From contig JAGGNK010000002.1 of NCBI GenBank assembly GCA_017590115.1, positions 15,681,264-15,745,263 on the forward strand: 64,000 nucleotides of DNA. Direction: 5' to 3'. Made by a program: the position numbers and the translations under genes. This stretch comes from Montifringilla adamsi (taxonomy: Eukaryota > Chordata > Aves > Passeriformes > Passeridae). Below the pieces are notes generated by a model that worked only from the letters and a program-made list of their open reading frames with translations, was not told where the DNA came from and did not search any database. Shown here one piece after another: positions 47,143 through 60,004 of the stretch (positions are counted from its first letter, which is position 1; each line of letters opens with the position of its first letter).

Positions 47143-48585
47143 TTTAAATAGCTTTAAAGTTATTAATTTTAAAATTTGAAACCAGTACTTGCACTATTTG
47201 TTTATGACACTAGGGATGAAGGCAAGCAGCTTCCTACTCTGATGAGTGCTACATTGCAAAATTCACTTTTTTGTTCAGGCTACAATTCTTGCAAGCTATT
47301 TTTGTAAGAGTGACAAAGGTGATCAAATAGATTATTCAGCTAACCAACTATGAAAGACCAGATTTTCTTTGTATTAAAATCAACAGCAAGTTGTTTTGTC
47401 AGATCACAAATAAAGGTAGACATAATTAAAATTGGAAAGACAAAATTATCAATGGTAAAGGAAAATATTCTAATGCAATAAATTCTGAAAATCCAGTGAC
47501 AGCACAGAGAAAAATTAATGCTTTGACTCTAAAACAGCTGAAAGGAAAAGGGATTCTTTCTGCTGATTCAGCAAGGATTTGGGATCTCAAGGCTTTCCCC
47601 ATTGCCTGAGCTAAAGTTTGGGGTATAACAGCACAGAAATTAATATTTAGGTGCTAAAATTGTACTAATTCCATATCAAATCCTGGGCTACCCATTCACT
47701 AAATAATGTGAAGATGCTGCATCTCCAAGATCTCTGTTACCTTGATGATGTGCATATTAGAATTTTTTTGGTTTTACAAAATTTGGGCATTCATCAGGCT
47801 TATCCATTTAATATATTAAAAAAAAAAATGCCTTTCAGACCTGAAAATGAAATCATAAAAATAAAATGCAGCTCTGAGTTTCCAACAGAGATATTCTAAA
47901 CCCCAAATGTGCACTCTGAGCTGGAGCCTGTCCCTACTAGAGGAGAAGTTCCAAGAAGACTTTGGGGTCCCCTGCAGCAGCAGGGGCTGACAGACAAAGC
48001 CTCCGAGGGGTGACACCTCGGGATAAATCTGAATAACTCAATCTGAAAGTTGAGCTAACAGACTTTTGGACAGTAGTAAATCACTGTCAAACAATGAGAG
48101 ACACGTTGATGGTTATAACTCTTTTCTCTGTTGACACATCAATCTGTCTGTCATTCAGTGCAGAACAGAATCCATTACATTAATATGTTTCCACAGGCAA
48201 ATTGAGAAATTGTGATTTTAATCTCATCACGGTGGTTATTTTTGCAAATAGCAATTTTAGCTTGTTTAAAGTTCTTCTTATAATAAATTAAATTTTAGTT
48301 GAAGAAATGAAACATTTAGAGTTGAAAACAACTAAATATTAGTGCAGCTAAATTGCTTTTAATTTTTTTTTAGTGCGAATGCTTCTGGAGAAGATAATAC
48401 TGTATAAAAGAGTAATGAAGATACTACACATTATCTTCCTCAAAACTAGAATATTTTAATTCATGGAGATACAGATGCACCAGATATTTCTGGTATATTA
48501 AAAATTCACAGGGCTTTTCCCTGCTCCCTCCCCAAGCCGCATTAGCTGATACATGTGGGTTCAGTCAATATCCCAGTGCCCCATC
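47143..48585. other. AT-rich DNA without a recognisable gene
   Basis: Nothing recognisable. Confidence 0.5.
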
Positions 48586-48604
48586 AAATAAATAAATAAA
48601 TAAA
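48586..48604 (+). repeat. (AAAT)n microsatellite
   Basis: About five AAAT units. Confidence 0.85.
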
Positions 48605-50425
48605 CTCTCAAAAAGCAGAATTGTATCAAATCCATGGCATGGCCCCTGCAGGCCCAGATGGAGCTGGAAATCATGGAAAGCTGAGAGACTGGCTCCCTGA
48701 ACCCACTCCTCACACCAAACACCACACATTTTGCATAGAAACTCTCTTTTTTTGGAGTTCACACCTGAATTTCTGGAGGAATTGGATTCAGCCAACCAGC
48801 AAAACTTGTGATGAATCTGAACCAGACCTGTGAGAATTCAAGCTTTTGCCTCTCAGAAAAGAGTGAAGTGTTTCACGATATTTCACATTTTTAAGTGCAG
48901 GTTTCTTCTGGTACCAAATCAAACTCAAACCAGACTGAATAAAAACTTCCTCTGAAGTTTTTATTCATGATCTTTATATTTTCAGCCTAATACTGCTCTC
49001 TGAATATCATTTTAGTGCCCAGTTGAGTGCAAATAATTTCCTTTGTGGTCCAGGAGTACAAAAATACTCTTCCCTAACTCAATCCACATGGCTAGAGCTG
49101 AAAGGTACCTTAATGAGACTAATATAATTTTTTTCCAAGCTTTTTGAATATTTTCATTAATGACAAGGAAAAACATGGACATTCCCAAAGCAGCAAGAGC
49201 ATCCTGGGCTAAAAGAGCAAATAAAAATTATTTTTTTCAACAGATTGGATGACACAGGTAACCTTTGCCATTCCTCTGCAGTTTACATGAGTCAAGGGAA
49301 AACAGCATTAAATTATACAATGTCAGGTATGTAGAAATGATAATTTCCTGCTGATATAATTCTTCAGGCAGCTTCTCTGAAAGTTTACCTACCCTAAAGA
49401 AAACAAATAATATTTCTCTGTATGTCAACATTGTGTTGACCCCTCTGTTCACGTTTTTATACACTTGTGGAAGACCCTGGTGAAAATATCTGGTAAATGC
49501 TTGTAGAATAAAAATCCAAACATCTGACTTGTGGAAATGGTCTTGATATCATAAAGCTCATGAAATCAGGACAGTTGCTCAGGAGTTTTAGCAGATGGAA
49601 TAATGTAAACTCCAAGGCTCAAACAGGACACAGAATTTAAATTTGTCATTCTAGCCCATGGTCTATAACTCCTTTACCTCCACATGTACTTTTATCTTTG
49701 TCTACATAACTTTGCATTGTACCCTGTTGTGCACATTTGGGCTTGTGCCAGGAATATTTCAGATGACAACTCGGGACAAAATGCTTGACATTAATGTTCA
49801 GGCACTATTCCTTCCATGGCAGGCAATTACGACAGAGAATTCTTATTTTTTTCCTCTTTTAACCTGGAGGTGACCTGCCACTGGAATGCAGTTTCCTCTC
49901 TCATCATTGTTACTCTGTAAAAACACTAATAGCACCATGTCATGCAACACTGAGAAAAACCCCAAACAAACAAAAAAACAAAACCCTCACAGACCTGTAA
50001 TCCCATTGTTACTTGGATAATAAAGAGAGGGATCTTCCCTTTATGGCTCAGGGCTGGACACAAACAGGACAATTAATGAGACAAAAATGCTAAGAAAAAC
50101 TAGCAGGATCTTTGGGACAAGGGACAGAGGCACGGGGATGAGCACAGCCCTCCTGCCACACTGCTTCTGAAATTTGTCTGCAAGCACTCACTTTGGACAA
50201 GAAATGGAACAGAAAGTTTTAGGAACTCTTGAAATTGTTTCAATCCACGCTTGAAATATTTCAAAAACTCGTGACAGTGGTTTGAGCTGGCCAGGTAAGC
50301 TGAATTCTTGTTGTTTCACTGACAAACAGAGCCCATCAGTGGGTGAGGCAGGTTCCAGTTGGGAGCCCACGGGAGCAGAGCCAGCCAGGGGCATTTAGGG
50401 GAGCACCACAGCACCATGGACAACA
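48605..50425. other. AT-rich DNA without a recognisable gene
   Basis: An A-rich (AAAC/AAAAC) stretch lies near 49962-49985. The last two hundred bases become GC-richer towards the pentamer array. No gene is recognised. Confidence 0.5.
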
Positions 50426-50694
50426 GGGCAGGGCAGGGCAGGGCAGGGCAGGGCAGGCCAGTCCAGCCCAGTCCAACCCAGCCCAGCCCAGCCCAGCCCA
50501 GCCCAGCTCAGTCCAACCGCCAGGCCAGCCCAGCCCAGCCCAGCTCAGCTCAGCTCAGCCCAGCCCAGCCCAGCTCAGCCCAGCCCAGCCCAGCCCAGCC
50601 CAGCTCAGTCCAACCCAGCCCAGCTCAGCTCAGCCCAGCTCAGCCCAGCTCAGCCCAGCCCAGCCCAGCTCAGCCCAGCCCAGCTCAGCCCAGC
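50426..50694 (+). repeat. GC-rich pentamer array, GGGCA then CCCAG/CTCAG
   Basis: Six perfect GGGCA units (50426-50455) are followed, after GGCCAGTCCAG, by about 47 pentamers of CCCAG with CTCAG, TCCAG and ACCCAG variants up to 50694. The G-rich strand is therefore plus in the first part and minus in the second, and each part can form G-quadruplex-type runs. Read on the minus strand, the long part is a mixture of GGGCT and GAGCT units, with thirteen AGCT words between 50511 and 50694. The overlapping plus-strand frames (123 and 191 codons, Pro/Ser/Ala/Gln repeats) are open only because the pentamer lacks stops. I do not call them genes. Confidence 0.96.
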
Positions 50695-52860
50695 TGCTCC
50701 CCGGGGAGCTCTGAGGAGTTGACCCTGAGGGGCTCCCTGGCACACCTGCCCTGGGGGATGCAGGGATTTTGGTCCCTGGATGCTCTCTGTGAGGGATGCT
50801 GGAAGGAAGCAAGGTCTGCCCTTCAAAGGGAACCACCAAAACGCACTGGCAATGTCCCACCGAGCTCAGCTGCCATTCCTGGAATTCCATTTCTGGAATT
50901 CCAGAAGTTCACAGCTTTGTTAGGGAGTGGTTAGAGGCAGCAGAAACATGACTACATGCAATAATTCAAACCTCAGACAGAAGAACTTACTTCTTTTTTC
51001 AGTGTTTCCTAACCACTGTTTGGGAATTTCCAATTCCTCACAGGCTTAAAGAAATCTCAAGAGAAGCATAACATTATTGAATTAGTTTTAGATATGCTAA
51101 GCCTTTTAGCTTACATTACATCAATGGCAAATGAGATACATCACAGTTCTAAAAGGCAGATTACTCATTCAGGATCAAAATACAATTTTGAAATATCTGG
51201 CATACGCATTTTTAAAACTCAAAATGTATTAGTAATTAATATTTGGGTTAAAAAGTATCATCAAAAGTGTTTTGATGGGGATTTTCATGAGATAAAAAAC
51301 TCCACATGACAGTTTAAGCTGAATACTTCTGGAAAAGATTATAGTAATTGCACATATATAATTTTCAGATTTTTTTTGTAAATACACAAACTACCAGAGA
51401 AACCTCAAATAAATTCAATTCATACAATTCTTCCCATTGAGAGAGAGAGGAATAGACTTTGTGTAATTTATTCTTCTGTTCTATTTGTGTTATGTTTCAA
51501 TTTAAACCAAACTTGTTTCAGATGACTCTCATGTAGTGAAACAAGACAAATTTTAGTGTTTCAGTTCTGCAGCTATGATTTAGCATTCAAAAAAGCACCT
51601 TTACAAACCAACTCATTCTGCTGCATTTTTTAACTTTTGTAAACAGATTGCAGAGAAGGAGCCAATGCAGATCTGGACATCTTGTATGTCATCAGGCACA
51701 GCTTTTGAGTTTTTTATTGCATAAGGGATGGATTTCTGACAACACATTTTAAAAATTGCTTCTTATCCAAAAAACGACAGGCAAAGAAAATTACTCATGA
51801 AGAAGAATCTTTGTTCAGTGGGAGCAGTGCCCCCATGTTCTCTGCAATGGCCGAGGGAAGTGGCTGCACGTGGAACCAGACGGATCCCAGGGAGCAAAAT
51901 CTCCCCAAAATATTATGTTTGGGGCTTTCCACGGCAGTTTGTGGCTTCCACTCCAGCCCCTGGCCTGGAGAAGGAGCAGACACATCTGAGCTTTCCCTGA
52001 CCAGAGGTCTGTTACTGCCAAATCTGTCAGTATAAGAATAGAGTCAGAATTTTAGACACCTTTCACTGGACAGTGCACTAAACCCCTCACATGGATTTTT
52101 TTCAATAGTTGTTATTACAGTTGTGTGGGTTATGATAGTTACAGAGCATTTTAGAAATTTGTTAGTTTTTCAACATTAATTAAAGAAAATAATAATGATT
52201 AACAAGGGGGAAAGTTTATTTACAAATGTTGAGGCTTTCTAAGGAGCAGGAAATATTTGGTAGCAGTTAGTGATCAATGTTCACCATGGCAAAGGATGAA
52301 CAGAGTATTTCAGGGTTTAGTCCCAAGGCACAGGAAATACATTACATTTGTTATGTAATAAAACTTGTATAAAAAACTTGTATTTTCTAGCCACTCTAAT
52401 ATTTTCATAAGAAAAAGAAAATTTCACTCATAGACCTGACACAATTCTAAATCAATGCCATCAACTGTATTAAACTTGTCAGGAGGCAGATCCAACATAG
52501 CTGAACAGGTGTAATCAAGAAATGAATATTATTATAGAATGATAGGGGAGAAAGGTGAAACTACACTGCTGACAAGTGTATACTATTTCATTAAAAAAAT
52601 CTGCTTTTATCTGTAATAATGGTCTGAGAAAGACAATGCAAAAATTTTTAGAAACATTTAAAAATTCTTACCTGATGAGAATTTGAAAAGACTAGAAAGT
52701 CTAATTCAAGCAGCCACGAATACAAGGACACACCATAAAAGCTCACACTCACTACTGGCATGTGTGGAATGTCCAGAGTTCAGGAGCTCATCTGGAGAAC
52801 ATCCAAACACGAGGTGGTTCCTCTCCAATGAGCTGGTCTTGCCTGACATCTCTGTTCCCT
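50695..52860. other. Non-genic DNA
   Basis: A GC-richer part continues to about 50930 and then AT-rich DNA follows. A pair of frames on both strands at about 51795-52035 is unrecognised. Confidence 0.5.
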
Positions 52861-53410
52861 CGTTCTGGATTTCCTGAACAGAAATCCTGTCCCATCTCTC
52901 TCCTACATAGATATGTTACACAAACCCCTCAGCACTTCAGATTCTCTGCAAAACAGACAAATTTGGGGAACAGCACCCAATTTTATGTGTTCTGCTTTCC
53001 TGCAGGAATCTACAGTCCCTGTGAATGTGTCACTTTTCCCCAGCCTCCAACCACGGTCTCACACACCCAGCAACCCTCTCCTCTGGCAGCTTTCCTTCCT
53101 TCCCAGAACAGAAACCACTCATACATTTTATTCCTTTCCCCAAAATACTGCTCATGCTACTAATTACAACCCCACCAGTATTTTTTTAGTTTGCAAACTT
53201 GCTGCTCTTCTCCAGCAGAGAAAAGACTTTTGACTCCATCTTACCCATTTCCCTTTCACCCTTCACATGGCCTTTAATCCATCTAACAAATTAATTCATG
53301 GTCATGGGCCTATTTCTGGCCAAACCAGAGGTTTTTTTTTCTGTTTGGATCTTCTGTAAATTCTGTTTCTCTTTCCTGTTGTCTCTACCCTTCATATCAT
53401 CCGGCACAAC
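52861..53410 (+). other. Pyrimidine-rich stretch
   Basis: The plus strand is rich in C and T, with CTTTCC, CCTTCC and TCTCC words, and includes the acceptor-like CTGCTTTCCTGCAG ending at 53005. A plus-strand frame of 133 codons (52762-53163) crosses it. It contains no recognised motif and its openness fits the composition. Confidence 0.45.
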
Positions 53411-53519
53411 TCTTACAAATTTGTTCTTTGCATTACATGACATTATTTCAACCTAGATACTGAGTAAAAAAAATCTTCTCTTTAAAAAATAAACATAATA
53501 TTTGCAATATTTGAAATAT

Positions 53520-53555
53520 AAATAGCAACCAGTTAAATAGCAACCATCTAAATAG
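53520..53555 (+). repeat. 15-bp tandem repeat, about 2.4 units
   Basis: AAATAGCAACCAGTT, AAATAGCAACCATCT and a partial AAATAG are adjacent. This is small-scale slippage. Confidence 0.8.
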
Positions 53556-55621
53556 AACTTGAGCCATACAGTGAATAAAAAAGCCTGGTTTGAATTCCTG
53601 CACAGTATCTGTTATATCTCTACCAAACAAAAGAATGAGTTGAGCACAAAATGAACCTCTTGTTTTCCAACAAATGCTACTTAGCTTTAGCTCATAACAT
53701 TAGCTGAGAAGATTAGGCCTATGAAAACTCAATTTTCCCAGTCCAATGGGAATAGTGGAAAATAATGCACAGCAAAATAATAAAACCAGCCTTGTTTTAC
53801 TCAAAAGAACCTAACACTGTGTCAACGTCGTCTTCAAGTGATTGATGAAGTAATATGGAGCTACACCAAAATAGGGGTTGGCTATCATTTAGAAAAACAA
53901 ACACGTTGGAGTCAAGCAAGGAAACAACTGTACAGATAAAAACCCCAAATCACTGACAAGGCAAGAACACAAGACAGAACAGAAAATGGAGAAGTGCAGA
54001 GATACCAGTGGGGTTCCATTAGCTGCCTGGCTAACCAGGGACAAAGGGCTGACAGGTAATGCACTGGAAAAAAGCTGAAATTCCAGGCCAAATTCCAGGC
54101 CACAATTCCATCAGGTCATGGCTTTTGGACAGTGCAGATGAGCCAAGCGAAATGGGGTGGGAGAAAGGCCCTGGCTGCAGGAGTTGTGGGGAAATGTGTT
54201 GTGGTGTCCCAGAAAACACAGCCTCTGCTTCTGAGGGACCTTGGAAGCGTCACCAGGGCTGGAGGTGTGAGCTCCAGCAGGAGGAATTTTCAGTAGCCCT
54301 TAGGAGAAGTATGGACCCCAAAAAAGTTTTCAATATTTTTAAAGAAACTGAAAATAACTCCTGAAGTTTGTAATACAGATCTGATCTCTTACAGAAAGTT
54401 TTACTGCATTTGTAATAGTCTGCCTTCTAACTTTTGTAGCTTGTTTATTAAATGGATAGCTTTGGTTCAGCACTCCAAAAGCTATGGAAATAGATGCCTG
54501 AATTCCTAAAAGCTGCTGTTAGACACACCTGTATTTGCCATAAGCATGAGCACACCTGGACAATTGTCATGGCCAGAGATGGCAATGGCTGATTTGGTAA
54601 TCCAGAGGAGTGGGGACTCCTCTGTTCTTGGAAAGAATCCACAGCATTTAATAGTTTTCCCTAATTTTGTATGCTGCCACATGGATATTTCACCTCTGCC
54701 AGGTCACAAGAGTGTTTGAGCTCTTTCTTGATTAACTCCATGGTTTACATTTGCTTAAGTTCCAAAATGAGTGTGCAGTGCTGTGGCACTGTGAATCTCC
54801 CCAGAGTACTGTGATGTCCTTGAAAGGTTTTGTTACTGGAGAGAAGAAATTTAACTTAGAAGGAATAAGGTCTGTAAAAAACACAACAGAACCATAACCT
54901 CAGAGAAGCACCTGGAAGAGAAAGGGAACAGTCTGCTAACTGCATTTTAGGGGAAGTTATAAAGCCAGGTAGATCAAATCAGATGATTTTGAACAAAGGC
55001 AGAGGAGCTAGCAGCTGTGAGGGGCTGACAGAGAGAAGGATCTTGTGCTGAGGCCCCAGGTTGTCAGACTCCCAAGTTAGCTTAAAGGTCACCTCTGAAA
55101 GACAGCATTTCAAAGGGCAAATATTACAAGGTTGCCCTCTCTGCTCCTACAGCTGAATTAGGCCTCCAAGAGATCGACTTTGAAGGATGGCACTCCAAGG
55201 CTCTGCCTCTTCTCTCCCATCATTTGTCTCTGTTATAAGACAACACTTTATATATTTACTTCAAGATCAGCAATGCAAAGAGCAAGATTACATACAACGA
55301 TAAAGAACATGTGCATTTATCATGATAACTATCTACTACAGAATACCAGAGCAAGAAAATTAGGTTGGGTGAGGCTTTTTTGGGGTTTTTGTGAGACACT
55401 GGTAGAATCACTAAAAAAGAGTTTGCCAAGACAGGGAGATTTTATTGTTTGTAAAGGAAATAAAACACAAATTGGTTTGCAAATTCTTCTAAAGCATCAA
55501 TGACAGCTTTTGCAGCTGAAGAATATACTACAAAAAATGTTCTTTATATTTGTACGAAGAAGCTTCTTGAGAATTTGGATATAAGGCAAGTGGAATGGGA
55601 TGAGAAAGTTCAGAACCTTAA
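53556..55621. other. Non-genic DNA
   Basis: No gene is recognised. Two loosely similar words (CTCTGAAAGACAGCATTTCAAAGGG and GACTTTGAAGGATGGCACTCCAAGG) lie near 55093-55200 but are too diverged to call a repeat. Confidence 0.45.
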
Positions 55622-55637
55622 AAAATAAATAAATAAG
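55622..55637 (+). repeat. Short (AAAT)n tract
   Basis: Three to four AAAT units at the edge of an A-rich run. Confidence 0.75.
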
Positions 55638-58107
55638 AACCCCAGCAAAGTAAAATCTGTTGATTTTAAACAGGTAGATCAAATGATGAGCACTCCAAAT
55701 GTGAAATACTTGCTGATGTCACAGAGAGAAAACAGGTCATGCAATAACATGGGATTACTCTCAGAAGGAAACAGTGGCAAGTAGCAAGAAACACTGAAGT
55801 TATTTTATTAGAGCAAAAAAAGAAGTTGTGCTGTGAGCAGGCCAGCAGTGGGAACGCTGTGGCTCAGCAGTTCCATATTCAATGGCATCACCAACAAATG
55901 ACAATTATGGGCTAAAACCTTTAGCCTTGTGCACCCACCTTCAGTCCATGGCCAGGCAGGGATGGGGCTGCCACAAATATAAACAAGAAAGAGGTAAAAT
56001 CTCAGCCTAGAATAGAGAAATAAGAGGTCAGGAAGCATGACTAAAATAGACCCTTTCAAATTAGCAAGAACTGATCTTCTGCCAGCTGTTCACAGGGTCT
56101 CAGGGCAAGTGTTGGTGTCTTAGAGGACAGAAAAAGGACAAAGTGCTGCAAAACTGACAATATCAATCACATATATTGACTGGAAATGAACAGGAAAAGG
56201 GAAGTGGAGCTGGGAACTGGAGTCTGTGGTCCATAACTAAAGATATTGCCTGCAAATTCTGATAATAAGGAAATAGAAGACAGAAAACTTTGCAAAAGAC
56301 AGTGCAAGGAAAATCCACCTTATTCCATTTTGCATAGTATTTCTTTACTAAGTATGACTTTAAAATGAAGAAATAAAATGAATCTAGGAAAAGGCTCTGA
56401 CTTGAGGACTTGCAAACAGATCTTGGGTTTCTAAAGAAGAATCTTTGAAAAATGAAACATTACCTTAGGAAAATGGAAGTGCTTTAGCTGAGTTCTAGAG
56501 ACAAAAATTTACAGGATGTGCCAGGGACCTCAGAGGGAGCCATTCCATGTGGGAAAAAAACTTGCACTGTATCACGAGACAAAACTCCTCAGTTAAGAGG
56601 AGTGTAATTCTAAAAGTTCTGCAGCATAAATTTAAGTACATTTTTGCATTGCAACATGCTAAATTAAAATAACATATAGCTATGAGAAAAGTGGACTCAG
56701 TCCAGAATATCTTTCTAATTGTAAAGTTTCTATTTGACATGGATATAATTGCAAAAATATTTCTAATTTAATATCACAAAAACTGTAAAAGAAAGCTAGG
56801 AAAAGATGCTGGTCCAGTCCACAAAACACAGTGTTTTGTGCTAAGCAAATCTGTATTTAGAGAAGAGAAAATCTGGCAAGTGATCAGATCAAGAGATATC
56901 CTCATATAAGGTAAAACCCTTCCCTACTCCAAATCTCCCATCAATCTCCTGACTGGTACTTCTTCTTTTCACACCTAGATCACAGTTTCCATTCAGCAAC
57001 TTGGAAAATTCTCATAAGTCTAAGAAAAATATATTGTGCTTAAGCAACTCCTGCCTTGCACTAATCTTCTGACTTCATATTTGCCATTTTCTACACTATC
57101 CAGTGTGTGCTTAGTCTGCAAAAGTAGCATGGAAAATTTTTAATTCTCTTGAAATACCTGGCACTGAGCAACGTCAGGTGAAAGAAATTTAATTTTGTGG
57201 AATATCATTTGGCTTTGATACAATTTACCCTACATTGTACACTAACTCCAAATTGAAAATCAGTTTTTTGTCCAAGACCCCTTCTTCAAAAAAATTAAGC
57301 TGTGGACAAGAAACCCTCTTTCTGTGTTTTCTTACAGGTGTAGTCATTGACCCCTGAATATTTGTCCCCTCATTTTAGGATATAAACAGCTTTGTTATTA
57401 ACCCTCAGAGTTTCTGACCTTGCTGCTTCTGTGAAATAATAGTGTGAGAGTGGAATTTTCTTCCAAATGAAATGTTTACTCTATAAAGCTGTAACTGCTA
57501 TATTGCATTGTATTTTTATGTTTATTGTTATGAAATGATGTTATTTGTAAGTATAATTCTGTAATAAAAACAAAACAAAGATTGATGCTGAAAGAGAATG
57601 AAATTTCAGAACATGCTATAAAACTAATCTAATACTGGAAAATCATAAAAAAGTACAATTACTCTATTTACAGGTGAAAAGGAAAAACAATTGCATACAT
57701 AAAAATAAAAACTTTATTTTTATAGTAAGAAGCTTATGAACACTGAAATGAAAGCAAAATCCTCTTACAAACAAAAGGGTTAATCTTAATTTTTTTGACT
57801 ATAACAGGAACATTATTTTAATTCTGTAAAACCTGTTTTTTACTCAAAAGTACGTTTGCATAATGAATGTTGTGGCTGTTGCAGAATTTGCCTGAGTCTT
57901 TCCACATAAATCACACTGCAGTCAACCTCCTTTTGTTTTGAAGAGCTGATGTTCAGTCACAATATTCTCTTTGGTGCCATTCTGGAAGTACCAATTCGTA
58001 CTGATGAAAGATGCAGATTTTAAAATCCACCCACTAAATATATGTGCAGCCTTCAGAAACATCAAAGGATGGGGCAGAAAGGTAATTTGGGATGGGGCCA
58101 GTTGGAG
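55638..58107. other. AT-rich DNA without a recognisable gene
   Basis: A good acceptor-like tract (TTTCTGTGTTTTCTTACAG) ends near 57339, but all three frames after it meet stops within a few codons. No other feature is seen. Confidence 0.5.
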
Positions 58108-58142
58108 CCACAGAATTACATGAGATGGGTGGAAGGGACAAG
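58108..58142 (-). mobile_element. Possible CR1 3' tip on the minus strand
   Basis: CACAGAATTACATGAGATGGGTGGAAGGGAC resembles the reverse complement of a CR1 terminus ('cacagaatcacagaatggtttgggttggaagggac'). The match is short and lacks the second octamer, so coincidence is quite possible. Confidence 0.3.
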
Positions 58143-59536
58143 GAGAATTTATGTCTGATTATTCCTGTTTTATCCTAGAAAACCGCTAACACATCTGGGA
58201 AGCTCCTGGGGTAGAGATTTCCTAGGGAACAGGTAAATCTGGAAAAAACACAATCCACAAGAAACATTAATGTTTGCTGTTCAAGCAGTATTCTCAGTTT
58301 TGAGTGGAATGGGTTGAAATTTCCTCCTTGGCAGAGGAGCTGCTTCGAGAGAGTTTCAGGGTGATTTGTTCCAGTTTAGAAAACAACCAGTGAAACCAAC
58401 CTGTGATTTTCCACCACTGTCCTCCAAGGATGAGGAAAACATCTCCATGTGACAAAATATTCATAATCAAGGGAAGAGATAAATTTGGAAAGCAAATTGT
58501 CGTGTTGGTACAAAGGTGACTTCCAAGTCTCAACCCTTCTCAATGGAGTGTTCTTGTATGGCATAAAGGAAAAATGCAAAATGAATTTACCTCAAATTTA
58601 CCCTCAGCCTGCCTATACCAGAACTAAAACAACAACTTCTTTGCAGAATTTTCTGAGTTTTTGTACCAACATCTGAAATATCCATGGAGCACTGACTTTT
58701 ACAACAACAAAAGTGCTGTTGGTATAGCCAAAGAATTTATTTGTGAGGGAAGATCACATCCACCAAAATCAGACAGTACATCCTCCTTTTGGAATTTAAT
58801 GTGCAAAAAGATAAGAAGGAACCATAATAATCCAAGGCAAAATGGAAAAAGCCCGTGGAAAGAGCTACTTCCTGAGCTATAGTAATTAAAAGCCTTGACA
58901 TATCTATGAAAGAAGGGCTTGGATAATCTTTATTATACTGTAAGCAAGGCAAATGGCAGATTGATATCCCTTGGCACAGGGATACGCTACTAAATATTTG
59001 AAGACAAGCTGTGACTTCAAATATCACATCCAACTGCAACTTTAATTTTTTTTTTGCAGAAAAAGCAACTCATGCTGAGGAAGATATGGCTTATTTGAAA
59101 CTTATTTACTGTCATAACAGATGGTGAAGACTAGAGAGAATATAAATGAAAAATATGGGGGCCCAATAAATGTCAAGGCTCCCAACTTGGTTTGTAAAAT
59201 TAAAAGAAAAAAAAAAGAAATCAGCTATATCTATGCAAGATACAAAAACTTAACAGAATAGATTAGCTTTTTAACATCTTGGAAATAACCATTTTTCTGC
59301 CCACACAACGTGAGATCAAAAATTGCATTGATTTTACAGTCACTGCCATCTTGAAAAAGTTATACAGCATGATCTATGCAGAGTTGCCATTATTCAAAGC
59401 TCCTTTTCAGGCTTTACCCCCAAAGTTCTGGTGGATTATGACAATTTTATCAGTTATATCTACAATGGCCAAGACAGTTTCCTATGAACCCATGGTGGGG
59501 TAGGAGCTTTGTAACCCTACAACCACAGCCTGAGGA
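58143..59536. other. AT-rich DNA without a recognisable gene
   Basis: A T-rich tract ending in GCAG at 59060 resembles an acceptor but the frame after it closes after about 23 codons. Nothing else is recognised. Confidence 0.5.
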
Positions 59537-60004
59537 ATGAGGTCAGAGCTTGAGCCAGAGCCACAGATCCAGGCCCTTCTGTTGATGGGGAATTTTTCAA
59601 GTCTGGGGTTCTCATTTCTAAACAAAACAAAATGTAAAACCAGCAAAATCTGCAGGATAAGATTATTCTTTATGTTCAATCCTCTTTCGTCCTCACCTCA
59701 ACCTCTCTTAACTTCAGAGAGAACTGAACACTCAGGACTAGAAAAAGCATCTGGCATCCCACAAAACTGTACTTTGGAATCTCTTCACAGAAGAGGATCC
59801 TGGCATGATGATTCCATCCTTGTTTTCCAAAGTGTGCAGGTGAAAATGGAAACACAAGGGAAGGAACAACATCCCTTCACTTGTGGAGGAAAACTGCATT
59901 TGGGCTGCTCCTGGAGCCATCATTGCCTTGGCAATGCCTCTGCTATCAAAAGAAAACTTAAGGCAGAACTAAACCAAAATGACATTAATGAAAATCTGAA
60001 ATAA
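59537..60004 (+). other. Unrecognised 155-codon open frame, probably chance
   Basis: This frame, starting at a true ATG, ties with the CR1-spanning frame as the longest not built from tandem repeats. Its peptide shows no signal peptide, membrane segment, zinc-finger spacing or family motif that I know. There is no convincing promoter, splice framing or nearby polyadenylation arrangement. In 64 kb of both strands a frame of this size is expected occasionally. Confidence 0.12.

Noticed and set aside
50343..50934. Two overlapping long Pro/Ser/Ala/Gln-rich reading frames
   Set aside because: They are open only because the GGGCA and CCCAG pentamers contain no stop codon. Two frames are open at once, and no coding signal exists outside the array.
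52762..53163. 133-codon plus-strand frame with an acceptor-like site inside
   Set aside because: Openness fits the pyrimidine-rich composition. The peptide is not recognised, and the acceptor has no matching donor or partner exon.
57310..57400. Exon after TTTCTGTGTTTTCTTACAG
   Set aside because: All three frames after the acceptor-like site hit stops within a few codons.
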